A stretch of DNA of 64,000 bases, taken from contig CAVVFX010000018.1 of assembly GCA_963747535.1 (NCBI GenBank), positions 1 to 64,000 on the forward strand. Direction: 5' to 3'. This stretch comes from CAVVFX01 sp963747535 (lineage in GTDB: Bacteria > Acidobacteriota > Terriglobia > Bryobacterales > Bryobacteraceae). The notes beneath the pieces were generated by a model. The model was given only the letters and a program-made list of their open reading frames with translations. It had not been told where the DNA came from and made no database searches. A program made the translations under genes and the position numbers. Positions 9,520 through 19,500 of this stretch are shown here, in pieces (position 1 is the stretch's first letter; the number at the start of each line of letters is the position of its first letter).

Positions 9520-9843
9520 CTACAACTTGGTACTAGCACCGGCTCTCCGGATGAACGCTCCGAGATAAGCGCCCGCGCAGCCGATCCCGATCGTCAAGCC
9601 GGCGATTGCCAACAGGCCGCCCACAGCTTGCGAATGCCTCCAGGCGTTGCCGAGAATAATTCCGGACGGCACGATTACGCCCCACATCCACGGACGCCGC
9701 GGCTCGACCAGCGACGCAAGAAACCCGCCTACGCCGATCAGTCCGACGAGGATGCCGGTGTCGTCGGTATGCATCTCCGCTCGCGCCAGCCACGCCGCAA
9801 AGGTAAGCGCGAAAAAGCAAGCCGCGAACCATCGGAAACGCAT
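9520..9843 (-). CDS. Small membrane protein of unknown function
   Basis: 107 aa with an N-terminal hydrophobic segment (FAACFFALTFAAWLARA) that may be a signal or first membrane helix, then two to three more hydrophobic segments (GILVGLIGVGGFLASLV, WGVIVPSGIILGNAW, GGLLAIAGLTIGIGCAGAYL). No family is recognised. It is transcribed away from the Lgt-like gene with a 65-bp shared upstream region. Its stop is only 4 bp from the TAA duplication of the ISAzo13-type element, so the C-terminus (RRAGASTKL) may or may not be original. Confidence 0.55.
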   Translation of the reverse strand: MRFRWFAACFFALTFAAWLARAEMHTDDTGILVGLIGVGGFLASLVEPRRPWMWGVIVPSGIILGNAWRHSQAVGGLLAIAGLTIGIGCAGAYLGAFIRRAGASTKL

Positions 9844-9908
9844 TATAAAAGTACTCTACACTGCAAAGTTATTTCTGTCAATAAGAAAAGACGTGCGATA
9901 ATCTCCGA

Positions 9909-10625
9909 ATGAGCTGGCGCGCCGCGGCGCACTTCGTCTTTGAGACGCTCGGGTATGCTGCCGGTTTCAGGCTCTATCTGCTGGCCCGCCGGAAACAAGG
10001 CGATTTCCTGGCTACCGAGACCCGCACCTGGATCGTGGTCGCAGCCATCCTTGGTGCTGCTCTCGGCTCCAAATTACTCTTTTGGTTCGAAGATCCCGCG
10101 CGGACCCTCCGACACGCCGGCGATATCGCGTACCTGCTCTCCGGCAAGACTATCGTCGGCGGACTCCTCGGCGGAACCATCGCCGTAGAATGGACGAAAG
10201 CGCTGCTGGGACTCCGCCGCCGCACGGGCGACCTCTTCACCGTTCCCATGGCCATCGGCATCGCTATCGGACGCATCGGCTGCTTCTTCGGCGGACTGGC
10301 GGACGACACCTACGGCATCCCGTCGAACCTTCCGTGGGCCGTCGATTTCGGTGACGGAATCCCCCGCCACCCGACGCAACTGTACGAATCGATGGCGATG
10401 TTGATCCTCGCATTCTGGCTGCACCGGCGCGCGTGTGAGCCGCAGCCCGAGGGCGCACTGTATCGGCAATTTCTGACCGCTTACCTCGCCTGGCGGCTGG
10501 CCATCGATTTCCTCAAACCCGGCGTGCCCTTGGCCGGGCTCACTGCCATTCAATGGGCCTGCGCCGCAGCGCTAACCTGGTACGTCACGCATCCGATTCA
10601 GAAACTGGAGCCCGTACATGGCTGA
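9909..10625 (+). CDS. Lgt-like (prolipoprotein diacylglyceryl transferase family) membrane protein
   Basis: 238 aa, polytopic. It has family landmarks SGKTIVGGLLGGTIAVEW (about residues 78-95), AIGRIGCFFGGLADDTYGIP (about 120-138) and the C-terminal motif RHPTQLYES (153-161). In classical Lgt the corresponding segments are HGGLxG and GRxGNFxNxE. Here the His position is Val, the Asn is Cys125 and the acidic residue is missing, so the chemistry may not be lipoprotein modification. It overlaps the start of the Tes-like radical SAM gene by 8 bp (ATGGCTGA), implying coupled translation. A role in transferring or handling lipids for that enzyme is inference from context. Confidence 0.75.
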   Translation: MSWRAAAHFVFETLGYAAGFRLYLLARRKQGDFLATETRTWIVVAAILGAALGSKLLFWFEDPARTLRHAGDIAYLLSGKTIVGGLLGGTIAVEWTKALLGLRRRTGDLFTVPMAIGIAIGRIGCFFGGLADDTYGIPSNLPWAVDFGDGIPRHPTQLYESMAMLILAFWLHRRACEPQPEGALYRQFLTAYLAWRLAIDFLKPGVPLAGLTAIQWACAAALTWYVTHPIQKLEPVHG

Positions 10626-12042
10626 CCGCGTTCGTCCCTATCTCTTCTACGACATCGCACTCTCCATCTGCTCGACCTGTTATCGCAAAGTCGAAGGCAA
10701 GATCGTTTTCCAGGATGGAAACGTCTATCTGCTGAAGCGCTGTCCGCAGCACGGAAGCGAAAAGGTACTTATGGCCGACGACCTGGATTACTATCGTCGT
10801 TGCCGCGAAGGTTTTCTCAAGCCGCCGGAGATGCCCAACCACTACAACACTCCGGTGAAGTGGGGCTGCCCGTATGACTGCGGTCTGTGCACCGATCACG
10901 AGCAGCACTCCTGCCTGACGCTCATCGAGATCGCCGACCATTGCAATCTCTCCTGCCCGATCTGCTATTCTTCGAGCGGTCCGGAGCGCAAAGAATTCCG
11001 CACTCTCGCCCAGATCGAGAAGATGCTGGACGCCGTGGTGCGAAACGAACGCGAGCCCGACGTCATCCAGATCTCGGGCGGCGAGCCCACGCTCCACCCG
11101 GACTTCTTTCGCGTGCTCGACATGGTGAAGGAGCGGCCGGTCAAGCACCTGATGGTCAACACCAACGGCATCCGCATTGCCCGCGAATCCGAGTTTGCGG
11201 AACGGCTGGCCGCGTACATGCCGGGCTTCGAAATCTATCTGCAGTTCGACTCGCTGGAACAGCGCCCGCTCATGGAACTGCGCGGCGCGGATCTACGAAG
11301 TATTCGCCGGGATGCGATCGCCCGGCTCAATCAACTGGGCGTCTCCACTACGCTCGTCGTTACCGTAAAGAAAGGCCTCAACGACGGCGAGCTTGGAAGC
11401 ATCATCGATTATGCAGTCCAACAGCCGTGCGTTCGGGGCGTGGTCCTGCAGCCGGTGCAGGCTGCCGGACGCCTCAAAGGCTTCGATCCGTCGACCGATC
11501 GCCTGACCCTCACAGAGGTCCGCCGACGCGTGCTCGAACAGACCAAAGTTTTTCGTCCCCAAGACATTATCCCGGTGCCGTGTCATCCCGATTCCCTGGC
11601 GATGGCGTACGCGTTGAAAATCAACGGCTGCACCACTCCGCTGACCGGCATGATCGATCCGGAAGTTCTCATCAACGCCGGCCGTAATACTATCGTTTTC
11701 GAATCCGACGAAGGACTGCAGCAGCATCTCTTCAAAGTTTTTTCCACCAATCATTCGCCGCAGTCGAGCGCCAGTACTCTTCGCCAACTGCTCTGCTGTC
11801 TGCCGAACGTCGACGTGCCCCAGGGATTGGGCTACGACAATATTTTCCGCCTGATCATCATGCAGTTCATCGACGCGCATTCCTTCGACGTGCGGTCGGT
11901 CAAGAAGACCTGCGTGCATATCGCCCATCCCGACGGGCGCATTATCCCGTTCGACACGTACAATCTCTTCTACCGCGACAATCTGGAACGAGACGTCCTC
12001 GAGCCGCTTCGCCATGAGCGACAATTGGTAGACATAGGATGA
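10618..12042 (+). CDS. Radical SAM enzyme of the Tes (tetraether/membrane-spanning lipid synthase) type
   Basis: 474 aa. Cysteines are arranged as in the MJ0619/Tes family. An N-terminal metal-site region has CSTC (18-21) and C42, a possible rubredoxin-like centre. An extra cluster region follows, CPYDCGLC (84-91) with C99. The radical SAM cluster motif is C109-x3-C113-x2-C116 (CNLSCPIC), with ISGGEPTLHPDFF for SAM binding. In archaea Tes couples lipid tails to form membrane-spanning tetraethers. Bacterial relatives are suspected in Acidobacteria that make iso-diabolic acid and branched GDGTs. The gene sits between an Lgt-like gene (8-bp overlap) and a small membrane protein (ATGA overlap), consistent with membrane-lipid work. 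A methyltransferase-type radical SAM role cannot be excluded. Confidence 0.7.
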   Translation: MADRVRPYLFYDIALSICSTCYRKVEGKIVFQDGNVYLLKRCPQHGSEKVLMADDLDYYRRCREGFLKPPEMPNHYNTPVKWGCPYDCGLCTDHEQHSCLTLIEIADHCNLSCPICYSSSGPERKEFRTLAQIEKMLDAVVRNEREPDVIQISGGEPTLHPDFFRVLDMVKERPVKHLMVNTNGIRIARESEFAERLAAYMPGFEIYLQFDSLEQRPLMELRGADLRSIRRDAIARLNQLGVSTTLVVTVKKGLNDGELGSIIDYAVQQPCVRGVVLQPVQAAGRLKGFDPSTDRLTLTEVRRRVLEQTKVFRPQDIIPVPCHPDSLAMAYALKINGCTTPLTGMIDPEVLINAGRNTIVFESDEGLQQHLFKVFSTNHSPQSSASTLRQLLCCLPNVDVPQGLGYDNIFRLIIMQFIDAHSFDVRSVKKTCVHIAHPDGRIIPFDTYNLFYRDNLERDVLEPLRHERQLVDIG

Positions 12043-12314
12043 CACCGGAACCAGCAGATCCAGCGCGCAACTCATTCCTCCGCGGTTTCGGTTTCGCTAT
12101 GGTGCTGAACCTGATTCAGATCCCGCTGGCGGTTATGACCATGGGAATCGCGTTATTTGTGGTCGGGCTGACCCAGCTCTTTTACGTCATCCCGATTGCC
12201 TGGAAGGCTTACAAGCGGCACGAGACGGCTCGTCTGCAAGGCATCGTCCTGGCGGCGGGTATCACTATACTCATTAACGGTATCTGCGATGCCAACTTCA
12301 AGATCGGTCATTGA
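12039..12314 (+). CDS. Small membrane protein coupled to the Tes-like gene
   Basis: 91 aa with two or three hydrophobic helices (GFAMVLNLIQIPLAVMTMGI, ALFVVGLTQLFYVIPIAW, GIVLAAGITILINGI). Its ATG overlaps the stop of the radical SAM gene (ATGA), so it is almost certainly co-translated. No family is recognised. It may be an accessory subunit or flippase-like helper for the lipid enzyme, but that is inference only. Confidence 0.7.
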   Translation: MTPEPADPARNSFLRGFGFAMVLNLIQIPLAVMTMGIALFVVGLTQLFYVIPIAWKAYKRHETARLQGIVLAAGITILINGICDANFKIGH

Positions 12315-12380
12315 TAACCTTCCTTCTCAACGGTGTCTGGTGCGCCTACGTAATCAGAGGCTTCCGACACGTTTCATCGC

Positions 12381-12863
12381 ATGATCTACTACTCTTTTCA
12401 CCCTCATCCTTCAGGCATGTTAGCCCTCGTTGCCTCCGACGACGGTCTCGAACAAATCCGTTTCGACGCGACCTTCCCATCCGGCGCCGTCCGCTGCGGC
12501 GAACACCCTCTACTCCGCGAAACCGCGCGCCAGCTCGATGCCTATTTTGCTCGCGACTTGCGGGAATTCGATCTTCCGTTGATCTTGCGCGGAACGCCGT
12601 TCCAGGTGCGCGCGTGGCGTGCACTGCAAGAGATCCCTTACGGCAGGACCCGTTCCTACGCCGAACAGGCCCGCGCGATCGGCGCGCCAGCCGCGGTCCG
12701 CGCCGTCGGCTCGGCGAATGGCCGAAACCCCATCCCCATCGTCGTCCCTTGCCACCGCGTCATCGGATCAAACGGCAAACTTACGGGCTTCGGCGGCGGG
12801 CTCCCGCTCAAGCGCTGGCTCCTCGAACTGGAAGGTAGCACAGAGTTCGGTCTGTGTTTTTGA
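12381..12863 (+). CDS. ogt: Methylated-DNA--protein-cysteine methyltransferase (Ogt type)
   Basis: 160 aa. This suicide repair protein moves the alkyl group of O6-alkylguanine to its own cysteine. The active site is IPIVVPCHRVIGSNGKLTGF (Cys at about 123), preceded by the helix-turn-helix region with the RAVGSANGRNPIP arginine-finger part and PFQVRAWRALQEIPYGRTRS. The N-terminal domain is short and lacks the Ada-type zinc site. It follows the lipid operon after 66 bp in the same direction; co-transcription is possible. The last residues (STEFGLCF) run slightly past the usual family end. Confidence 0.92.
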   Translation: MIYYSFHPHPSGMLALVASDDGLEQIRFDATFPSGAVRCGEHPLLRETARQLDAYFARDLREFDLPLILRGTPFQVRAWRALQEIPYGRTRSYAEQARAIGAPAAVRAVGSANGRNPIPIVVPCHRVIGSNGKLTGFGGGLPLKRWLLELEGSTEFGLCF

Positions 12864-12907
12864 TGGCGGTGCGGCGGTGACGATTCTCTTGCACGAAAAG
12901 GAACAAC

Positions 12908-13004
12908 CGCAACCAGGCTGCTTCGCACACCGCAGCCTGTCACTTGCGGGACAAGGGCGACCAGGGGGTCGCTTGCGGACGAGGGCGTCCGCCCCACAAA
13001 GGCC
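12908..13004. repeat. Interspersed repeat family B, copy 1
   Basis: About 95 bp shared with 33268-33361: both contain the phrases GCTTCGC.CACC, GCCTGTC.CTTGCG, GGGCGACCAGGG and then GGTCGCTTGCGGACG.GGGCGTCCGCCCCACA. The core GCGGACG...CGTCCGC can form a hairpin. It lies in the gap between the ogt gene and the AddB-like gene, just before palindromic repeat copy 2. Confidence 0.65.
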
Positions 13005-13015
13005 AAAGCCGGGCG

Positions 13016-13063
13016 TCTGCTGCGCAGACGGGCAGACCACAAAAAACGATGGTCTGCCCCACG
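13016..13063. repeat. Interspersed palindromic repeat, copy 2
   Basis: GGGCAGACCA, loop CAAAAAACGA, TGGTCTGCCC, preceded by CTGCTGCGCAGAC and followed by CACGG. It lies 25 bp upstream of the AddB-like start codon. Confidence 0.75.
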
Positions 13064-13087
13064 GGTGCTGTGTTACGGTGAAACTTC

Positions 13088-15778
13088 ATGGTTGTCCTCA
13101 CCGGGCCGTCGGGCTCGGGCAAAACTTACCGCATCCTGGCCGAGTTTCGCGAGGCCGTTAAAGCTCGCCGCTCCGACATCCGCCTCGTCGTTCCTACCGC
13201 CACGCTGGTCCAGCATCTGCGCCATGAACTCGCGCGCGAGGGACTGGTCTTCAGCCCTCGTGCGATCCTCACGCTCTCCGCATTCACTAGCGAGATGTGC
13301 GGCGATCTTGCCCTCGCCGACAATGCCACCGTGACGCTGGCCACCGAAGCCGCGGTGCGGGAAGTGAATGCGCCCGAGTTCGCGCGCGTCAGCCGGCTGC
13401 CGGGATTTCATGCCGCACTGGTCGACACGATCGGCGAACTGGACTCCGCGGGTTGCACTCCGGAACAGTTCGCCCGCGTCAGAATGGATGCCCCACTGGC
13501 CCGTCCGCTGCTCGCAGTCTGGCGCAGCATCGAGCGTCAACTCGCGGGACGGAAAGTCTTCACCCGCTCGCAAATCCTGCGCCGTGCAGCGCGCGAAATG
13601 CAAACCCGCTCCGATCTTCCGCGGCGCATCTGGTTCGACGGTTTCGTCGGGTTCCCACGCCCAGAGCTCGAACTGATCGAAGCTCTGGCCGCCAAATCCG
13701 AGGTCACGGTCGCGCTGCCCTCTCTCACCACCGCGGTCTCGGCACTTGCCGACTTGCGCGCCGCCGGCTTCGACTTCGAAGAACTGACGGTCGCGAGCGA
13801 TCCAGAAGAGACCACCCCGCTCGAAGCAGCCTGGTTCCAGGCCGAGAACCTGGAGCGCGAAGTCGACGAGATGGCGCGCCGCATTCTGCTGTATCACGAG
13901 AGCGGCCCTGACTTTCGCGATCTCGCGGTGGTGCTGCGCACGCCCGAGGACATCGTCCCGCTCCTCAAAACCACTTTCGAACGCTTCGGCATTCCCGCGC
14001 GTTTCTATTTCAGCGAGGCATTGGCCGATCATCCCGCGCCCGGTTTCGCCATGCGCGTGATCGAAGCCCTGCTCTCGGGTTGGGACCTCGAGGCGACGCT
14101 GGCCGCGTTGCGGCTGATGCCCGGTCTGGCACCGAGCCCGACGCTCGACCGGTGGGACATCACTATTCGCGAACACCTCCCCGGCGCGGGTCTCGACCTG
14201 CTGCGCGAACTCGGGGGCCCAGGCGTTGATCATTTCGTCGATCGTTTGGGGGAACTCGACTCCTGGCGCGCGGCGCGCTGGAGTGCGGAGCGCTGGGCGG
14301 ACGTGCTGTCGGAGATCCCCGAGCGCTTCCATCCTCCCCGGCCACGGGATGGTGGGGATTCCGCGGCGGGTTCGTGGACTGTGACGTCCATCGAGCGCAG
14401 CCGGGCCGCAGCCACCAAAGCCTGGATCGAGGCCATGGAGGTAGCCGCAAAATGGCTCGGCACGGAGCCGTTCCTCACGCTCGAAAATTTCTGGCAGACC
14501 GCCAGTTCCGTGATCCGCCTCACTCCGCTCACGGTCCCCGATGCCCGCCGGGACGTGGTCCACGTGATGAGCGTTTTCGAGGCGCGCCAATGGGACCCGG
14601 CGGTGATGTTCATTCCGAACCTGACCGAAAAAGTCTTCCCCCGGTATCACTCGCAGGATCCCTTTCTGCCGGACTCGGCGATCCGCGAATTGCAAGCCGC
14701 CGGCATCCGGCTGCGGAACAGCCGGGATCGCGACGAGGAAGAATCGTGCCTGTTTGATGCCGTGGCGCAACGTCCTCTCGGTTTGGGCCGGAAACGCCGG
14801 GAGATCTGCCTGAGCTATCCACGGCGGAACGCGCGCGGCGACGAGAATCTGCGGTCGTCTTTCTTCGGACGCCTGCGAGCCGCCGAGAGCCAAGCGGTGC
14901 TCGCACGCCCGGCGCTCGCGATGCCGCCGATCTCTCTGCGCGCGGGTTCGCCGATACGGAACGCCGATCTTCTCGGCGTCCTCGGGGCGCGGCACACGCA
15001 TTTCAGCCCGAGCAGTCTGGAAGCCTACGCCCGCTGTCCGTTCCAGTTTTTCGCCGGCCGGACGTTGCGCCTGAAGGCGCTGCCCGACACTCCCGAAGAG
15101 CGTCTGAGCTACCTGGTGCAAGGCAACATCGTCCACGAAGTGCTCAAACAATGGGCTGCCGTGCGAGGCGAGGTGAGGCCGCTGTTCGACGCCGTCTTCG
15201 CTGCCGCCCGCGAGAAGGAGCACATCCAGCTCACCTACCGCACGGAGGTTCTGCGCAGGCAGATGCTGAGCGACCTCAAGAACTTCTGCGAAACTTTTCA
15301 AACCTATGGCACGGGCGCGAGCCTGACGGAGCAGTCGTTCGAATTTCCCCTGTTCCCGGACGTGCGGCTGCGCGGCCGGATCGACCGGGTCGACACGACG
15401 GCGGACGGTGGCGCGATTGTGGTCGATTATAAATATTCGAACAACATTAAACAGAATGTCGGCGACGAGACCAAACTGCAAGGCGTCCTTTATACGATTG
15501 CGGCGGAACGGCACCTGGGGCTCAAGCCGCAAGCGATGGTGTTTGTCGGCGTGAGAAAGGAAAACCGGCCGTTTGGATGGGGAGATTTGCCCGGTTATAA
15601 CCTGCAGCCACTGACTTCCGAATGGCTGGAAAAGGGCCTGGAGACGGTGGCTCGCGTGAGCCGCGAGATTCGGGAAGGCGCGGTGCAACCCAGCCCGTCG
15701 AATCTGAAGCACTGCGACTATTGCGAGTTTCGCGATGCGTGCCGGTATGAGGGGGCGGAAGCTGTTCGGGGTGTGTGA
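13088..15778 (+). CDS. AddB/RecB-type ATP-dependent helicase-nuclease family protein
   Basis: 896 aa. Walker A GPSGSGKTY is at residues 6-14 near the N-terminus, as in AddB. A UvrD-like but largely degenerate helicase body follows, with RDVVHVMSVFEARQWDPAVM and FIPNLTEKVFPRYHSQDPFL resembling the PxLxExxxP stretch of AddB. A C-terminal PD-(D/E)XK nuclease carries GRIDRVD (about 763) and the catalytic VDYKYSNN (about 781). Cysteines at about 649 (YARCPFQFF) and 876-885 (CDYCEFRDAC) match the 4Fe-4S staple of AddB nucleases. The role is processing of double-strand DNA ends for recombination. No AddA partner is next to it in this window. The start is ATG 13088. A 993-codon frame on the opposite strand is a GC-bias shadow. 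Confidence 0.88.
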   Translation: MVVLTGPSGSGKTYRILAEFREAVKARRSDIRLVVPTATLVQHLRHELAREGLVFSPRAILTLSAFTSEMCGDLALADNATVTLATEAAVREVNAPEFARVSRLPGFHAALVDTIGELDSAGCTPEQFARVRMDAPLARPLLAVWRSIERQLAGRKVFTRSQILRRAAREMQTRSDLPRRIWFDGFVGFPRPELELIEALAAKSEVTVALPSLTTAVSALADLRAAGFDFEELTVASDPEETTPLEAAWFQAENLEREVDEMARRILLYHESGPDFRDLAVVLRTPEDIVPLLKTTFERFGIPARFYFSEALADHPAPGFAMRVIEALLSGWDLEATLAALRLMPGLAPSPTLDRWDITIREHLPGAGLDLLRELGGPGVDHFVDRLGELDSWRAARWSAERWADVLSEIPERFHPPRPRDGGDSAAGSWTVTSIERSRAAATKAWIEAMEVAAKWLGTEPFLTLENFWQTASSVIRLTPLTVPDARRDVVHVMSVFEARQWDPAVMFIPNLTEKVFPRYHSQDPFLPDSAIRELQAAGIRLRNSRDRDEEESCLFDAVAQRPLGLGRKRREICLSYPRRNARGDENLRSSFFGRLRAAESQAVLARPALAMPPISLRAGSPIRNADLLGVLGARHTHFSPSSLEAYARCPFQFFAGRTLRLKALPDTPEERLSYLVQGNIVHEVLKQWAAVRGEVRPLFDAVFAAAREKEHIQLTYRTEVLRRQMLSDLKNFCETFQTYGTGASLTEQSFEFPLFPDVRLRGRIDRVDTTADGGAIVVDYKYSNNIKQNVGDETKLQGVLYTIAAERHLGLKPQAMVFVGVRKENRPFGWGDLPGYNLQPLTSEWLEKGLETVARVSREIREGAVQPSPSNLKHCDYCEFRDACRYEGAEAVRGV

Positions 15779-16572
15779 AGGCAATCGTTCCATAAAGAAT
15801 TCGTAAAGTGGGTTCAATGGAAAAAAATACATTTTTTTAAGAAGCTGTTTATCCTGATAACGCCCTTTTGCACGAGTGCTTGCGCTGCATAGGGAAAACA
15901 TTAACTGGGTTCTTCCGAAACTTACTTGCCAACGGGCCTGTTTCGGCGTGCAACTTCCTATCGACCAATAGCTCACGACCGCACAGGACGGTAAAAGGAT
16001 TTCCTCCGAGAAACCGTGTTTCTGCAAGTAGCCATCGTAGATCGAATAGCTCATCAGGCATAAAGGAAAAGTTAAGTGGCTTCATTCGGGCACATTTTCA
16101 TTTCCGGGGGACATGCCCTCACCGCACATCTCATTTTCTGCTCTCCTCATTTTTCTGCTTCCGTGCCGGCTCGGATTCATGAACGTTCGAAGCGGCGACA
16201 CCTTCATCCTCCTGTTCCGACTGTAACAGGCCCAGGCGGCAATTGGACGGCGGTCTTTGTGAAATTAGGGGAGATAGAGGCGAAAAGGCGTTGTCACCGG
16301 AAAGATTTGGCCGCGAATACACGCGAATAATGCCGACCAGTTAACCTTCTCCCCGGTTTAATCGGAAAGCGGAACGTGTCTGGTGAGGGATTTCGCGCAG
16401 TGTAGCTCTGGCAGGCTTAGCTAAGTGCTTGTTTGGCACAGGGATGAGGCCTGGGTGAAATCGCTCGCGGCCATGCGGAAAGAATCTACATTGCAGATTG
16501 CAAGGAATATACGCTAATATTCCTCTCTAGAAATGGCAGTTTAGGATGTAGACATCTTTTTAAAGAGGAGAG
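15779..16572. other. Gap of about 790 bp without a recognisable gene
   Basis: Base composition drops (AT-rich runs near 15820-15850 and 16480-16560). Short open frames have no family features. The phrase GAATACACGCGAATAA is near 16316. AAAGAGGAGAG just before 16573 resembles a ribosome-binding site for the truncated RHS gene but may be fortuitous. I see no tRNA or structured RNA. Confidence 0.5.
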
Positions 16573-19500
16573 GTGTGTGCTACTACGGGTTGCTTCGATC
16601 GCGTGCGGAGTCGCAGTCGGGACCGCATTAACGATCTTCCAACGGGGCGGGCACGACAGACTGACACCTATCTCGATATGGGCACGGCGAACCAGCGCCA
16701 CTCCTATACCACGACCACTCTGGACTCGCATGGCTACGGGAACGTGATCTCCAGCCAGGTCTACGACTATGCGGCGAACGGCAGTTCTCCGGCGTTGTTG
16801 CGCACCACCACCATGACGTACCTGAACGACAGTAATCCGGCGTACGACAACGCCTACATCCGCAATCGCGTGAAGACTAACACCGTCATGCCCGCAGGAG
16901 GGTCGGCTATCACGCTGGCGTTCAATACTTACGACAACTACCCTGTCTGGTATCCATACTATGGGATGGCTGTCGATGCCGGCAACCTGGCGCAACACGA
17001 TCCGAGTATGGGGACCGGGATTACGCTCCGCGGCAATGTCACCCAGACGACCACGACCACCGGGACTACCGCCAATAATTACGACATTCAAGGCAACGCC
17101 ATCCAGACGCAGGACCCGCTCGGCAATATTACCAACGTCACAGTCGATCCGTTCGGCAACGTGCCGCAAACGGTGACGCCCAACAATAATGGCAATCTCT
17201 CGACCAGTTTCAGCTTCACCTCGTTCCTGGCTCCGACTTCGGTGTCCCAGCCTTCGAACGGCACTTCGGCCACCGCGACTTATGACGCTTATGGCCGAAC
17301 GTTGACCACCACTTCGCCGGGCGGCGCCGTGACCCACTATTACTACTGCCCGGATGCCTGCAACCCCGGCATCAGTCTGCCGGCCACGCGCAATGGCCAG
17401 AACAACGCGACCATCACGGTGACCAACACGCGGTGGTCGCGCGATCAGTACGACGGCCTGGGCCGGGTGATTCGAACCGACCGCGGGGATACCAGCGGCA
17501 ACGTGATTTCCAACGTCGATACTAATTACAATTCCTGCGCGTGTTCTCCGACGGGCAAGATGGTTGCTAAGTCGCAGCCCTATGCGACTGGCGCTGGGGT
17601 CTACTGGACCAGCTACACTTACGATGGACTTGGGCGCACGATCCAGGTTACGGCGCCCGATAACGCGAGCCACACGAACTACGCTTATTACGGCAGCACC
17701 ACACTGGTGACCGATCCGGCGGGTAACTGGAAGGCGATGACGACGGACGTCGATGGAAATTTGAAGTCTGTCATTGAGCCAGACCCGGCTTACAATCCTT
17801 CCGCTCTTACGACTGCGCAGACGATCGATTGCGTTTCGACACAGGCTCCGTCGGGCATGATGGGGACGTGTTACGTCTACGACGTGGTCAAGAATCTGAC
17901 CACGGTGACGATGCCGCGCAGCACCGGAACCCAGAGCCGCAGCTTCACTTACCAGACGGGGACGAATTGGCTGCTGACGGCCACGAATCCGGAGAATGGC
18001 ACCGTGACATATACGCGGGACGCAGCGGGTCATGTGACGAAGCGCGTGGACGCCGAGGGTCAATGGACGAGTTACAGCTACGATAGCTATAACCGGCTCA
18101 AGCAGGTCGGGCGGGCAATCGCGCCGGGGTACGGCGCCGACCCGTGCCAGACGGAGAATTATTACTACGACCAAGGTATCGACCCGTCGTTCCCCAGCGG
18201 CGCGTCGTGGGGTAAACTGACCGCGGTGCTCTTTGGGACGGGGCCGGGTTCGGCGTGTCCGGGAACCGCTCCCGATGGCTCCACGTGGGGTGGACTGGCG
18301 TACGAATACCAGTATAATTCGGCGGGCCAGACGACCGGCAAACGGATGGCGATTTCGCGAGGGGGCTACACTGGCGGGAACGTGAATCTGGACGCCTACT
18401 GGACATACGATAATGAAGGCAGAGTGCTGACGGAGCAATATCCGGTGGCGACCGATCCGAGTACCGGCAATCCGACTTCAACCGCGTATACCTACACGTA
18501 CGACACCATGGGTCGTCCCATCACGATGACTACAGGGAGCCAGTACGACTACGTGGTGAATGGACTGCAGTACAACGCCAGCGACCAGATGCTGCAGATT
18601 GCATATGGGCTCAACGGCAATGGCGGCAACGCCCCCGGCGCAGTTGGAGAGTCCCGCACGTATAACGCGTTGAACCAGGTGGCTACGATATCGGCCAGCG
18701 GGTTCTCAGGGCAGTACGTGTACGCAGCCGGACAGAATAATGGCCAGATTTCGTCGGTGGTGGAGGGTACGGGCGAGTCGGTGTCGTATCAGTATGACAA
18801 GCTGAAACGGCTGGTTGCGGCGAGTTCTTCGTTGGGTTGGTCGCAACAGTATAGCTACGACGGGTTCGGCAACATGACTTACAAGAGCGGCAACTTCAAC
18901 GTGCTGATGAATCCGGCGACCAACCAGATGAGCGGCTTCAACTACGACGGGAACGGGAATTTGAAGCTGGGCAACTGGATCTACGATGTGGAGAACCGGT
19001 TGATCAGCGTGGACGCGGCGGGCGGGGAGAATTACATGTACGACCCGTCGAACAAGCGGATTTACAAACAGAATAACAGCGGGCTTTATAACGGCGGAGG
19101 GGAGACCTACTACTTCTACGGCCTGGACGGCAAGGTGATGGGCGAATATGGTGTGTCGGCGGGCAGCGGCGGGACCATGTCGCTGAACCTTGGCACGGAG
19201 TCAGCGTACTTTGGAGGGAGGAGGGTGGTGCCGTCGATGGCGCGCGACCGGCTGGGCTCGGTGCGGGCCTGGGGTGGTGCGGCGAATCATCCGTATGGGG
19301 AGAATTACTCGGGGAATAACACCGATGGGTTTGCGACTTACTACCAGGATTCTTCTACCGGGTTGAACTATGCGGATCAACGATACTATAACGCTACGTT
19401 TGGAAGGTTCATGACGGCGGATCGGCGCTCCAAGAGTATCCATGTCGGTTACCCGATGAGTTGGAATCGATACGCTTACGCCCTTGATGACCCAATCAAC

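Noticed and set aside
13073..16054. Very long open frame (993 codons) on the minus strand opposite the AddB-like gene
   Set aside because: Low-complexity R/A/G/E/Q composition, no family motif, lies antisense to a gene with clear helicase-nuclease motifs; explained by GC-rich codon positions.
16486..18438. 650-codon minus-strand frame opposite the RHS gene
   Set aside because: Repetitive R/V/I-rich translation that mirrors the RHS repeats; no initiation signal or known domain.
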